From SIO4C1 sp039180385 (GTDB lineage: Bacteria; Cyanobacteriota; Cyanobacteriia; Phormidesmidales; Phormidesmidaceae), in contig JBCDDJ010000373.1 of NCBI GenBank assembly GCA_039180385.1, forward strand, positions 1 to 6,754: 6,754 nt of DNA, read 5' to 3'. The position numbers and the translations under genes were made by a program. The notes under the pieces were generated by a model. The model made no database searches. It saw only the letters and a list, made by a program, of their open reading frames with translations, and was not told the origin of the DNA. Of this stretch, positions 1-5,251 are shown in pieces; positions within the stretch are counted from its first letter, which is position 1, and the number at the start of each line of letters is the position of its first letter.

Positions 1-768
1 ATCGTGGAGCGTCAGTTTTCTGAGGATGCCTCTTTGCCCCCGGTGCCGGTCTTGGTAACCGATCTGAGCTCGGCTGAGATGGTTAAGTATGCGTCCAATG
101 CATTCTTGGCAACGAAGATCAGTTTCATCAACGAAGTCGCTAACATTTGCGATCGCGTCGGTGCCGATGTCACCCAGGTGGCCCAGGGTATCGGCCTTGA
201 TTCTCGGATTGGCAATAAGTTTCTCCAGGCCGGGATTGGCTGGGGGGGGTCTTGCTTTCCTAAGGATGTCTCGGCGCTGGTGCACACCGCCGACGACTAT
301 GGCTATGAAGCTGAGCTTCTCAAGGCCACCATCAACGTCAACACCCGCCAGCGTCTGCTGTCGCTTGAGAAACTTCAGCAGGTGCTCAAGATCTTGAAGG
401 GTAAGACGGTGGGCCTGTTGGGGCTCACCTTTAAGCCGGATACCGATGACATGCGTGATGCACCGGCGCTGGTGCTGATCGAGCACCTCAACCGGTTGGG
501 TGCTAAGGTCAAGGCGTTTGACCCGATTGTGTCCCAAAGCGGCATTGGCAGCGGGCTGTCTGGGGTGATTGTCGAGAGCGATCCTGAGCGTCTGGCTGAT
601 GGCTGTGATGCCCTCGTACTTGTGACCGACTGGGCTCAGTTCAAGGATCTTGACTATGGCAAGATGGCAGCTTTAATGCATACCCCTATCCTGATCGATG
701 GTCGTAACTATCTCAATCAGGCTCAAATCGAAAAAGCGGGCTTCCGCTACCTGGGTGTAGGTCGCTAA
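1..768 (+). CDS. ugd: UDP-glucose 6-dehydrogenase, C-terminal part (5' end outside window)
   Basis: This enzyme oxidises UDP-glucose to UDP-glucuronate with two NAD+ in the cytoplasm, supplying precursors for exopolysaccharide and cell-envelope sugars. About 255 residues are visible, against roughly 440-460 for the family, so the N-terminal NAD-binding Rossmann domain is missing because the window begins inside the gene. The GTG at position 4 is not a real start. Visible in order: the central helical domain with the family block SSAEMVKYASNAFLATKISF (about 67-126), the catalytic loop GGSCFPKD with its nucleophilic cysteine at codon 253-255, and the C-terminal UDP-binding domain with GLTFKPDTDDMRDAP (about 421-471) and the late DGRNYL motif (about 694-711). 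The frame is intact to TAA. The best alternative is another nucleotide-sugar dehydrogenase such as a UDP-N-acetylmannosamine or GDP-mannose enzyme; the FPKD loop and DTDDMRDAP favour UDP-glucose. It converges on the next gene across a strong hairpin. Confidence 0.93.
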   Translation: MVERQFSEDASLPPVPVLVTDLSSAEMVKYASNAFLATKISFINEVANICDRVGADVTQVAQGIGLDSRIGNKFLQAGIGWGGSCFPKDVSALVHTADDYGYEAELLKATINVNTRQRLLSLEKLQQVLKILKGKTVGLLGLTFKPDTDDMRDAPALVLIEHLNRLGAKVKAFDPIVSQSGIGSGLSGVIVESDPERLADGCDALVLVTDWAQFKDLDYGKMAALMHTPILIDGRNYLNQAQIEKAGFRYLGVGR

Positions 769-795
769 ATTCCTGGTCTGGGCCAGAACATTTAG

Positions 796-840
796 TAAAG
801 CTCAAGCGGGGCGAGATCATCTCGCCCCGCTTGAGCTTTA
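796..840. terminator. Probable bidirectional terminator, perfect 21-bp inverted repeat
   Basis: The left arm (796-816) and right arm (820-840) are exact reverse complements, separated by only three bases. The stem core is GC-rich (GCGGGGCGAGA) and its outer ends are TAAAG/CTTTA, so both strands present an A-rich start and a T-rich end. It begins 27 bases after the dehydrogenase stop and ends 27 bases before the end of the convergent YbjN-like gene, which suits a shared two-way terminator. There is no long U tract beyond the stem, so termination strength is inferred. Confidence 0.85.
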
Positions 841-867
841 AATGGCTTATCTACTGAAATGGCCTTT

Positions 868-1335
868 CTACTGAGCCGAGGCCCAGCGATCGAGGGCCCG
901 CTTGCCCCCCCAGCGGGCGACGATTTCATCATCGTAGTCGTCAGCGAGGCGCACCACCGTTGTCACAGAGTGCTTTAGCTCGATGCGATCGCAGGTAGAC
1001 CCCACTAGGCTGTGCTCAAACACAATGTCATCTTCACTATCCAGGGCAAAGCGCCCAAAGTAAATGCCATCGTTGGCCCGCAGTAGATAGTAACTCAGCT
1101 CAGGGGTGACCTCGAGATCGGTCACCACATAGGCCCGAGTCGTAATCAGCGCTTCGTTATCACCCCAGGGGATCACCCGAGTGGAGGCGACGGCAGAGCC
1201 AATCGTAATAATAAACAGGGGTTCGTCTTCAAATGCGACGGTCGCCTCGCCAAACAGATCTTCCATCCAAGGGGCGATGCGGTCGTAGCAGGTTTGCTGA
1301 GCAGCACTTTGAAACTCCATGGGGATCAAATTCAT
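868..1335 (-). CDS. YbjN / type III secretion chaperone-like (CesT-fold) protein
   Basis: This is a 155-residue acidic cytoplasmic protein with no signal peptide or membrane segment. The pattern resembles the YbjN/CesT (TY-Chap) superfamily, small alpha/beta proteins that are often peptide-binding chaperones. Supporting features are an N-terminal helix, short strands (FIITIGSAVA, about residues 41-50; EALITTRAYVV, 61-71), then a family-like stretch 'ELSYYLLRANDGIYFGRFAL' (79-98) and 'DIVFEHSLVGSTCDRIEL' (103-120), and a closing acidic helix with DDYDDEIVARWGG (132-144). The exact role in cyanobacteria is unknown to me, so no function is assigned. The ATG at 1333-1335 is used; an in-frame ATG five codons later (1318-1320) is possible, and neither has a good Shine-Dalgarno sequence. 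The gene is divergent from the GTPase and convergent with the dehydrogenase. Confidence 0.8.
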   Translation of the reverse strand: MNLIPMEFQSAAQQTCYDRIAPWMEDLFGEATVAFEDEPLFIITIGSAVASTRVIPWGDNEALITTRAYVVTDLEVTPELSYYLLRANDGIYFGRFALDSEDDIVFEHSLVGSTCDRIELKHSVTTVVRLADDYDDEIVARWGGKRALDRWASAQ

Positions 1336-1357
1336 GGGTTAATGTGGTTTATTCTCT

Positions 1358-1422
1358 CATCTCTGTACTAACAAGCATCAAAAATCTCAGGCTCAATTTC
1401 AGAGATGCGGTGAGATCTCACC
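1358..1422. promoter_or_regulatory. Palindrome and inverted repeat in the divergent YbjN-like/GTPase spacer
   Basis: A perfect 14-bp palindrome, GGTGAGATCTCACC, lies at 1409-1422. Just before it, CATCTCTG (1358-1365) and CAGAGATG (1400-1407) form an 8-bp inverted repeat. The spacer (1336-1505) separates two divergent genes, so an operator for a dimeric regulator or an RNA stem in the GTPase leader is plausible. I could not place convincing -35/-10 boxes in either direction. No regulator family is recognised. Confidence 0.35.
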
Positions 1423-1505
1423 CATACGGGTACCTACACCTCGGTTGCACCCTGATTGATAAAAAGTGGGCTTATCCTAAAAGAGCGCGTTGTGTTGTCT
1501 CGACA

Positions 1506-3029
1506 GTGTCAAAATCTAATCTCCCTGACAATCCTGCTTCCTCGTTTCCTGGATCTCCAGACTCCCAACCGGTGCTGCCTGCCTTGACAGAGCCCCTTGC
1601 CAGTGAGCCGCTCGATCAAACCCTGGCTGAGTTTGACGAAATGGCGGCAGAGCTTCACTATCAGCAGGCTTGGACCGTTGTCACGCAGCTCGTCGATACG
1701 CTTGATTTAACGGCGCGTGAGCGGTCTGGGCTGGAGGCTGAAATCAAAAGCTTAGACCAGCTGCAACACAAGCTGAGCCATGGTGTCATCCACATTGCTG
1801 TGTTTGGCCTGGTGGGGCGCGGTAAGTCCTCGATTTTGAATGCTTTGGTGGGTCAGCCGATTTTTACAACCGGGCCGCTACACGGGGTGACCCAGCAGAT
1901 TGAAAGTGTACCCTGGGCTGTTGAGGTGATGGAGGGCGGCTCAGGCCTGGCTGAGGGTTCAGACCCTGTTGCTGGCTCAGATCGGGTTGCTGGGGTTTAT
2001 CGAGTGGCCTGCGGCGATCAGCATGCGCGGGTGGAGTTGGTGGACACGCCGGGTATTGATGAGGTGGGCGGAGAGGTGCGGCAAGCGATAGCTCAACGGG
2101 TGGCTCAACAAGCAGATTTGATCTTGTTTGTGATTGCCGGTGACTTAACCCAGGTTGAGTACGATTCGCTGGTGCAGCTACGGCAGGCTAAAAAGCCGAT
2201 TTTGCTAGTTTTTAACAAAATCGATCAATATACTCCCGCTGACCAACGTCTAATTTTAGAAAAGCTTGAGCAGCAGGTGGCGGCGCTGCAAATTGCGCCC
2301 TCAGAGATTGTGTTGGCGGCAGCCGCTCCGCTGGTGGTCACCGTTGATCCCCAGCGGCAAATTCAGCGGCAGCGCGGCACTGCCCAGGTGGAGATGCTCA
2401 AGCTCAAGATGCTGGATGTTTTGCATCGCGAGGGTAAATCCCTGGTGGCTCTTAACACGCTGCTCTATGCCGATACGCTGCATGAGCAGCTGGTGGCCCG
2501 CAAGCTCAAAATCCGGACCCAAAGTGCCGATGATGTGATCTGGAAGCTGGTTTTGGCGAAAGCCACCGCCGTTGCCATCAACCCTATTCTGCTGGCTGAT
2601 TTGATGGGTGGGGCGGTGATTGATCTGTCTTTGATTATCACTCTCTCTCGCCTCTATGGGCTCGAAATGACCCAGCACGGGGCTCTGAGTCTCCTGAAGA
2701 CGATGGCCCTGGCGATGGGAGGGCTCTCGGCCAGTCAGCTCCTGATCACCTTTGGGTTAAGTTCGCTTAAGAGCCTACTGGGAGCTTCGACCGCGATGAC
2801 GGGTGGTCTATCGATGGCTCCCTATGTCTCGGTGGCGGTCACCCAGGCGGCTGTTGCAGGGGTATCTACCTATGCCATCGGCCAGGTGACTAAGGCCTAT
2901 CTGGCTAATGGTGCTAGCTGGGGGGAGTCTGGGCCTAAAGCTGCGATCGCAGACATTCTAGATAATCTGGACGAGGCCTCAATCATGGCCCGCATCAAAA
3001 CTGACCTTAGCTCCCGCCTCAATTCTTAA
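1506..3029 (+). CDS. Era/YcjF-like GTPase with C-terminal hydrophobic DUF697-type region
   Basis: From a GTG start at 1506 this is a 507-residue protein. It has an N-terminal Pro/Ser-rich then helical segment (about 1-95), and a TRAFAC-class GTPase domain with P-loop GLVGRGKSS (101-109, Lys107), G3 motif DTPG (180-183) and G4 motif NKID (237-240). A C-terminal hydrophobic stretch (about 344-480) resembles DUF697, with two likely membrane-associated hairpins ('ILLADLMGGAVIDLSLIITL' and the region after MAPYVSV). Cyanobacteria carry several such membrane-associated GTPases; their role is poorly defined and I assign none. The start is uncertain: the frame stays open upstream to 1233, but that part overlaps the opposite-strand YbjN-like gene and intergenic DNA. 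Other candidates are GTG 1572 and ATG 1641, and none has a clear ribosome binding site. A short tandem repeat sits between G1 and G3. The 3' end overlaps the convergent VKOR gene by 11 bases. Confidence 0.85.
   Translation: MSKSNLPDNPASSFPGSPDSQPVLPALTEPLASEPLDQTLAEFDEMAAELHYQQAWTVVTQLVDTLDLTARERSGLEAEIKSLDQLQHKLSHGVIHIAVFGLVGRGKSSILNALVGQPIFTTGPLHGVTQQIESVPWAVEVMEGGSGLAEGSDPVAGSDRVAGVYRVACGDQHARVELVDTPGIDEVGGEVRQAIAQRVAQQADLILFVIAGDLTQVEYDSLVQLRQAKKPILLVFNKIDQYTPADQRLILEKLEQQVAALQIAPSEIVLAAAAPLVVTVDPQRQIQRQRGTAQVEMLKLKMLDVLHREGKSLVALNTLLYADTLHEQLVARKLKIRTQSADDVIWKLVLAKATAVAINPILLADLMGGAVIDLSLIITLSRLYGLEMTQHGALSLLKTMALAMGGLSASQLLITFGLSSLKSLLGASTAMTGGLSMAPYVSVAVTQAAVAGVSTYAIGQVTKAYLANGASWGESGPKAAIADILDNLDEASIMARIKTDLSSRLNS
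1956..2009 (+). repeat. Three degenerate 18-base in-frame repeats inside the GTPase gene
   Basis: Three consecutive 18-base units at 1956-1973, 1974-1991 and 1992-2009 encode GSDPVA, GSDRVA and GVYRVA. A partial fourth unit (GSGLA, from 1938) precedes them. They lie between the P-loop and the DTPG motif, in the switch I/strand 2 part of the GTPase fold, where they probably lengthen a surface loop. The third unit is the most diverged and may be ancestral strand sequence from which the others were duplicated; that is inference. Confidence 0.7.
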
Positions 3030-3942
3030 AATCTTGAGGGCCGCTAAAGCCAGAGGCCTGGGCTAGCTGGTCCAGCGTTTGGGTGCCTGATAAAAACTGA
3101 CCGTTGACCTCCCAGGTTGGAAAGCCTGTAATCCCAGCCACTGACTGACACAGAGAAGCTTGGGAGTTTTGCCCATCGGGGGCACATTCGATGTAAGGCA
3201 TATCAGCCAGAGCCTGTTGTCCAAACAACTGTTTCTGGTCGTGACAGTGGGGGCACCAGTAGGCCCCATACATTTTGGCATCGATTTCTTTGAGATGGCG
3301 AGCCAGCGCTACCTCAGCCTCACCAGAGGTGTTGGTGACCGGGGGACCAACCTCACCAGACGCATTGGCAATGGTGGAATTAGGCGCGTTAACTGGCGCA
3401 TAGACACCCAGAGTTGCCACCAGGGCAACCACCGCCACAATCAGACCGGTAAAGATCAGCTGGCCCCGATCGTCCCAGTTGCGACCCACCACGGTCAGCA
3501 AAAACATCAGCGCAGTAAAAGCAGCCGAAGCAATGCAGTAGAGACAGGCTGCCCTAAGTTCCGTTGTTAAGATGTACATGAGATAGCCACTAAAGACCAT
3601 CATGCCGGTCGCACCCACAAACAGTAACAGCCAGCTCCAGGTTTCTAGCTTTTGTCGCAGCTCCTTGTTCTGATCTGGGTTGATCAGCAGCGGCCCCAGC
3701 GCCAGCGTTACCATGCTGAGGTAGGCCAAACAGCCAAACAGCGTCAGCGGCAGGCCAAAAATGGTGGCATAGGCGCTGGATAAGACCTGATCACAGCCTG
3801 ACGTTGGGCAGGCGGCGTCGCCGCTCATAAATTTGATGACGGTGAGGTAGCCAGTGCCCAGGGCCCCCACGGTTGCGATCGCGCCAATTAGTGGGCGAGA
3901 CCAGCGATAGATCAAACGGTTATCTTGGCGGCGACGTCCCAT
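3019..3942 (-). CDS. VKOR-thioredoxin fusion, membrane thiol-oxidising (disulfide-forming) enzyme
   Basis: This 307-residue protein joins a vitamin K epoxide reductase domain to a thioredoxin-like domain, as in cyanobacterial VKOR (Synechocystis slr0565) and plant LTO1. It passes electrons from substrate thiols via the Trx domain to a membrane quinone, making disulfides on the lumenal/periplasmic side. About five membrane segments are visible (roughly residues 14-38, 58-84, 103-126, 132-152, 161-184). The loop cysteine pair is C45/C50 (CPTSGC), followed by the conserved serine region VLSS (53-56); the quinone-site CxxC is C133/C136 (CLYC). The Trx domain carries CPHC (C230/C233), a second pair C253 and C265, and the cis-proline motif FPTW (P275). 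All redox cysteines expected of the fusion are present. The ATG is preceded by an AGGAGAG Shine-Dalgarno sequence (3954-3960 on the minus strand, 11 bases away). It lies 52 bases downstream of btpA on the same strand, with no terminator between. Confidence 0.95.
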   Translation of the reverse strand: MGRRRQDNRLIYRWSRPLIGAIATVGALGTGYLTVIKFMSGDAACPTSGCDQVLSSAYATIFGLPLTLFGCLAYLSMVTLALGPLLINPDQNKELRQKLETWSWLLLFVGATGMMVFSGYLMYILTTELRAACLYCIASAAFTALMFLLTVVGRNWDDRGQLIFTGLIVAVVALVATLGVYAPVNAPNSTIANASGEVGPPVTNTSGEAEVALARHLKEIDAKMYGAYWCPHCHDQKQLFGQQALADMPYIECAPDGQNSQASLCQSVAGITGFPTWEVNGQFLSGTQTLDQLAQASGFSGPQDFKN

Positions 3943-3953
3943 AGTTCAAAACT

Positions 3954-3960
3954 CTCTCCT
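3954..3960 (-). promoter_or_regulatory. Ribosome binding site of the VKOR-Trx gene
   Basis: Read on the minus strand, AGGAGAG precedes the ATG at 3942 by 11 bases. It is one of only two clear Shine-Dalgarno sequences in the window and supports both the start choice and independent translation within a btpA-VKOR transcript. Confidence 0.6.
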
Positions 3961-3994
3961 AGGCTAGTCTTTAATGGCTTTAGTATGGACTGAA

Positions 3995-4843
3995 TTAAGA
4001 ATGAACGACAACGGATGATGATAGCGGTGGCTGGGGGGGCTGGGACAGACCGTATTGCATGGCTTCTACAAACTGACCCACCCGGCTGGGGTCAATCGGC
4101 TGATTGATATCGCCATGGCGCTTTAGGGCACTCGAGACAATCACCCCATCCGCCGCTTGAATCAGCTGAGGAATATTTTCCCAACTGGCACCACTGCCAA
4201 TAAATACCGGGGCCTCACTGGCAGCTGCTTTTGCCAATTCTAGATCCTCTAGATTGGGGGGGCTACCGGTGGCCCAGCCTGATAAAATCACTCCATCTGC
4301 GAGCCCTCGATGGATGGTGTCTTGCACAGCAGTCGTCAAATTGGGGGTTCCTAACGGTCGGGCATGTTTGACCAAAACATCGGCCAGCACCTTTACAGGG
4401 CTACCCAGCTCACGTCGGTAGCGCATCAGTTCGTGGGCACGGCCCTCAATTAACCCCTGGTCAGTGGCCATCACCCCAGTCAACACATTGACGCGGATAA
4501 ACTGGGCCCCGACACAGGTTGCGATCGCTAAGGCACTATGGGCATCGTTGCGCAAAACGTTAATGCCGATGGGTAGGGATACCAGCTGCATGACCCGCGA
4601 AACGATCAGGGTCATGGCACTGACCACCGCCGGGTCAACACCATCCTTAACAAAAGGGGCATCAAAAAAATTTTCGATAATAATGCCGTGGACGCCACCG
4701 GATGCCAGGGCCGTTGCCTCTTGAGCGGCCCGCTCCATGATCGCATCCAACCGTCCCTGCCAGCGAGCGGCGGTAGGCAGTGGTAGCAAATGGACCACGC
4801 CAATGACCGGGTTAGGGGTTTTAAAGACCTGATTTAAGTCCAC
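3995..4843 (-). CDS. btpA: BtpA family TIM-barrel protein, photosystem I biogenesis
   Basis: This 282-residue protein has the BtpA/SgcQ pattern. It begins with 'NPVIGVVHLLPLP' (11-23), then GVHGIIIENFFDAPF (50-64), PIGINVLRND (91-100), FIRVNVLTG (115-123), DGVILSGWATGSPP (183-196), IGSGASWEN (215-223) and DGVIVSSALK (232-241), the last two resembling phosphate-binding loops of a TIM barrel. In Synechocystis, BtpA is a thylakoid-associated extrinsic protein needed for stable accumulation of photosystem I reaction-centre subunits; the reaction, if any, is unknown. The start is GTG (4841-4843), since the family begins at about this point and the next methionine is well inside the barrel. The Shine-Dalgarno sequence is weak (GACGAGA, purine-rich). 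The C-terminal tail (about 266-282, rich in Pro and Ser, ending in VVVHS) looks unstructured. It is divergent from rimO and probably the first gene of a btpA-VKOR unit. Confidence 0.93.
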   Translation of the reverse strand: MDLNQVFKTPNPVIGVVHLLPLPTAARWQGRLDAIMERAAQEATALASGGVHGIIIENFFDAPFVKDGVDPAVVSAMTLIVSRVMQLVSLPIGINVLRNDAHSALAIATCVGAQFIRVNVLTGVMATDQGLIEGRAHELMRYRRELGSPVKVLADVLVKHARPLGTPNLTTAVQDTIHRGLADGVILSGWATGSPPNLEDLELAKAAASEAPVFIGSGASWENIPQLIQAADGVIVSSALKRHGDINQPIDPSRVGQFVEAMQYGLSQPPQPPLSSSVVVHS

Positions 4844-4889
4844 GTTTAATCTCGTCTCGGACTCTCAACAGCACCAATTTTAGACCGAA

Positions 4890-4936
4890 TTGACAGTTCC
4901 ATTCGTAGTCTGTCAAAGACGAGTCGTCTGTCAAAG
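4890..4936. repeat. Repeats built on TTGACAG/CTGTCAA upstream of btpA
   Basis: The 11-mer GTCTGTCAAAG occurs twice (4908-4918 and 4926-4936), 18 bases apart. The DNA joining them is itself a palindrome, GACGAGTCGTC (4918-4928). A third, inverted copy of the core, TTGACAG, lies at 4890-4896. On the btpA strand each 11-mer reads CTTTGACAGAC and contains a perfect -35-like TTGACA. No good -10 box sits 16-18 bases from either; the nearest AT-rich candidate is TAAAAT (4877-4882, minus strand). The arrangement suits tandem regulator sites or alternative promoter elements for btpA. Confidence 0.5.
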
Positions 4937-4975
4937 TTAAACATTATTTGGGGTTGATGGTGAATGTGCTGCGCA

Positions 4976-5002
4976 GGTGAGTGCACTGACGCGGGTGAGT
5001 GC
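4976..5002. repeat. Direct repeat GGTGAGTGC, 18-base spacing
   Basis: GGTGAGTGC occurs at 4976-4984 and 4994-5002, offset by 18 bases, the same offset as the neighbouring GTCTGTCAAAG pair. An 18-base offset is close to two helical turns at 10.5 bp each (21 bp) but not equal to it, so helical phasing is only approximate. Confidence 0.45.
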
Positions 5003-5020
5003 GTGATGAATTGATGAAGG

Positions 5021-5032
5021 ACACAATTGTGT
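5021..5032. promoter_or_regulatory. 12-bp perfect palindrome ACACAATTGTGT, candidate operator
   Basis: The perfect palindrome ACACAATTGTGT lies 15 bases upstream of the candidate rimO -35 box. Its position suits an activator or repressor half-site pair. I cannot match it to a named regulator; LexA has been reported to act on the crhR region in Synechocystis, but I do not claim this is its site. Confidence 0.35.
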
Positions 5033-5046
5033 AGTTATGTTATGCT

Positions 5047-5074
5047 TTGTCAAGCCCTGGGCAATAAATATATC
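5047..5074 (+). promoter_or_regulatory. Candidate sigma-70-type promoter for rimO-crhR
   Basis: A TTGTCA box (5047-5052; five of six matches to TTGACA) and a TATATC box (5069-5074) are separated by 16 bases, in an AT-rich stretch. Transcription would begin near 5081, leaving a leader of about 170 bases before the rimO ATG. This is a pattern match only. Confidence 0.35.
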
Positions 5075-5251
5075 GCTACCCAGCATGCCGCTAAGTTTAT
5101 AACTGCTTGATAGAGTCGGTTGTGATTTTAGCGCAACGTTTTAGCAGGAAGTTTTAGAGCTGTTCTGAGAGCATGTTTTGGGAAGGTGCTAGTCATCCTG
5201 AGTAGCGATCGTCACGCCCGCTATAGACTCTGGTACTACCACCGAATTTGT

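Larger units (their letters stand above)
4844..5251. other. 408-base gene-free divergent region between btpA and rimO
   Basis: No convincing gene was found here. The half nearer btpA (4890-5002) holds short direct and inverted repeats. The middle holds a 12-bp palindrome and a candidate rimO promoter. The remaining roughly 170 bases before rimO (5081-5251) show no clear hairpin or riboswitch that I recognise and would be a long 5' untranslated leader if the promoter is right. I see no tRNA, and no long coding frame other than the in-frame upstream extension of rimO from GTG 5186. Confidence 0.7.

Noticed and set aside
149..156. GCGATCGC palindromes as local regulatory sites
   Set aside because: They recur at about one per 1.1 kb, mostly inside genes, as expected for the genome-wide HIP1 element of cyanobacteria.
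1233..1505. Upstream in-frame extension of the GTPase (91 extra residues)
   Set aside because: It overlaps the opposite-strand YbjN-like gene and the divergent spacer, and its translation shows no domain or conserved pattern.
2301..2678. Open frame on the minus strand inside the GTPase gene
   Set aside because: It lies antisense to well-supported GTPase and hydrophobic-domain coding sequence and resembles no family.
3160..3570. Plus-strand open frame inside the VKOR-Trx gene
   Set aside because: The opposite strand encodes all redox motifs of the VKOR-Trx fusion; the plus frame has no recognisable domain.
5057..5083. CTGGG...CCCAG hairpin overlapping the candidate rimO promoter
   Set aside because: Only five base pairs around a 17-base AT-rich loop; too weak to support a structured RNA or riboswitch.
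5186..5251. Upstream GTG start for rimO
   Set aside because: The 22 added residues do not resemble a RimO N terminus, and the purine-rich GGGAAG abuts the GTG with no spacing.
4844..5251. CRISPR array or mobile-element remnant in the repeat-bearing spacer
   Set aside because: The repeats are 9-11 bases with two copies each, no regular spacers, no terminal inverted repeats and no transposase remnants.
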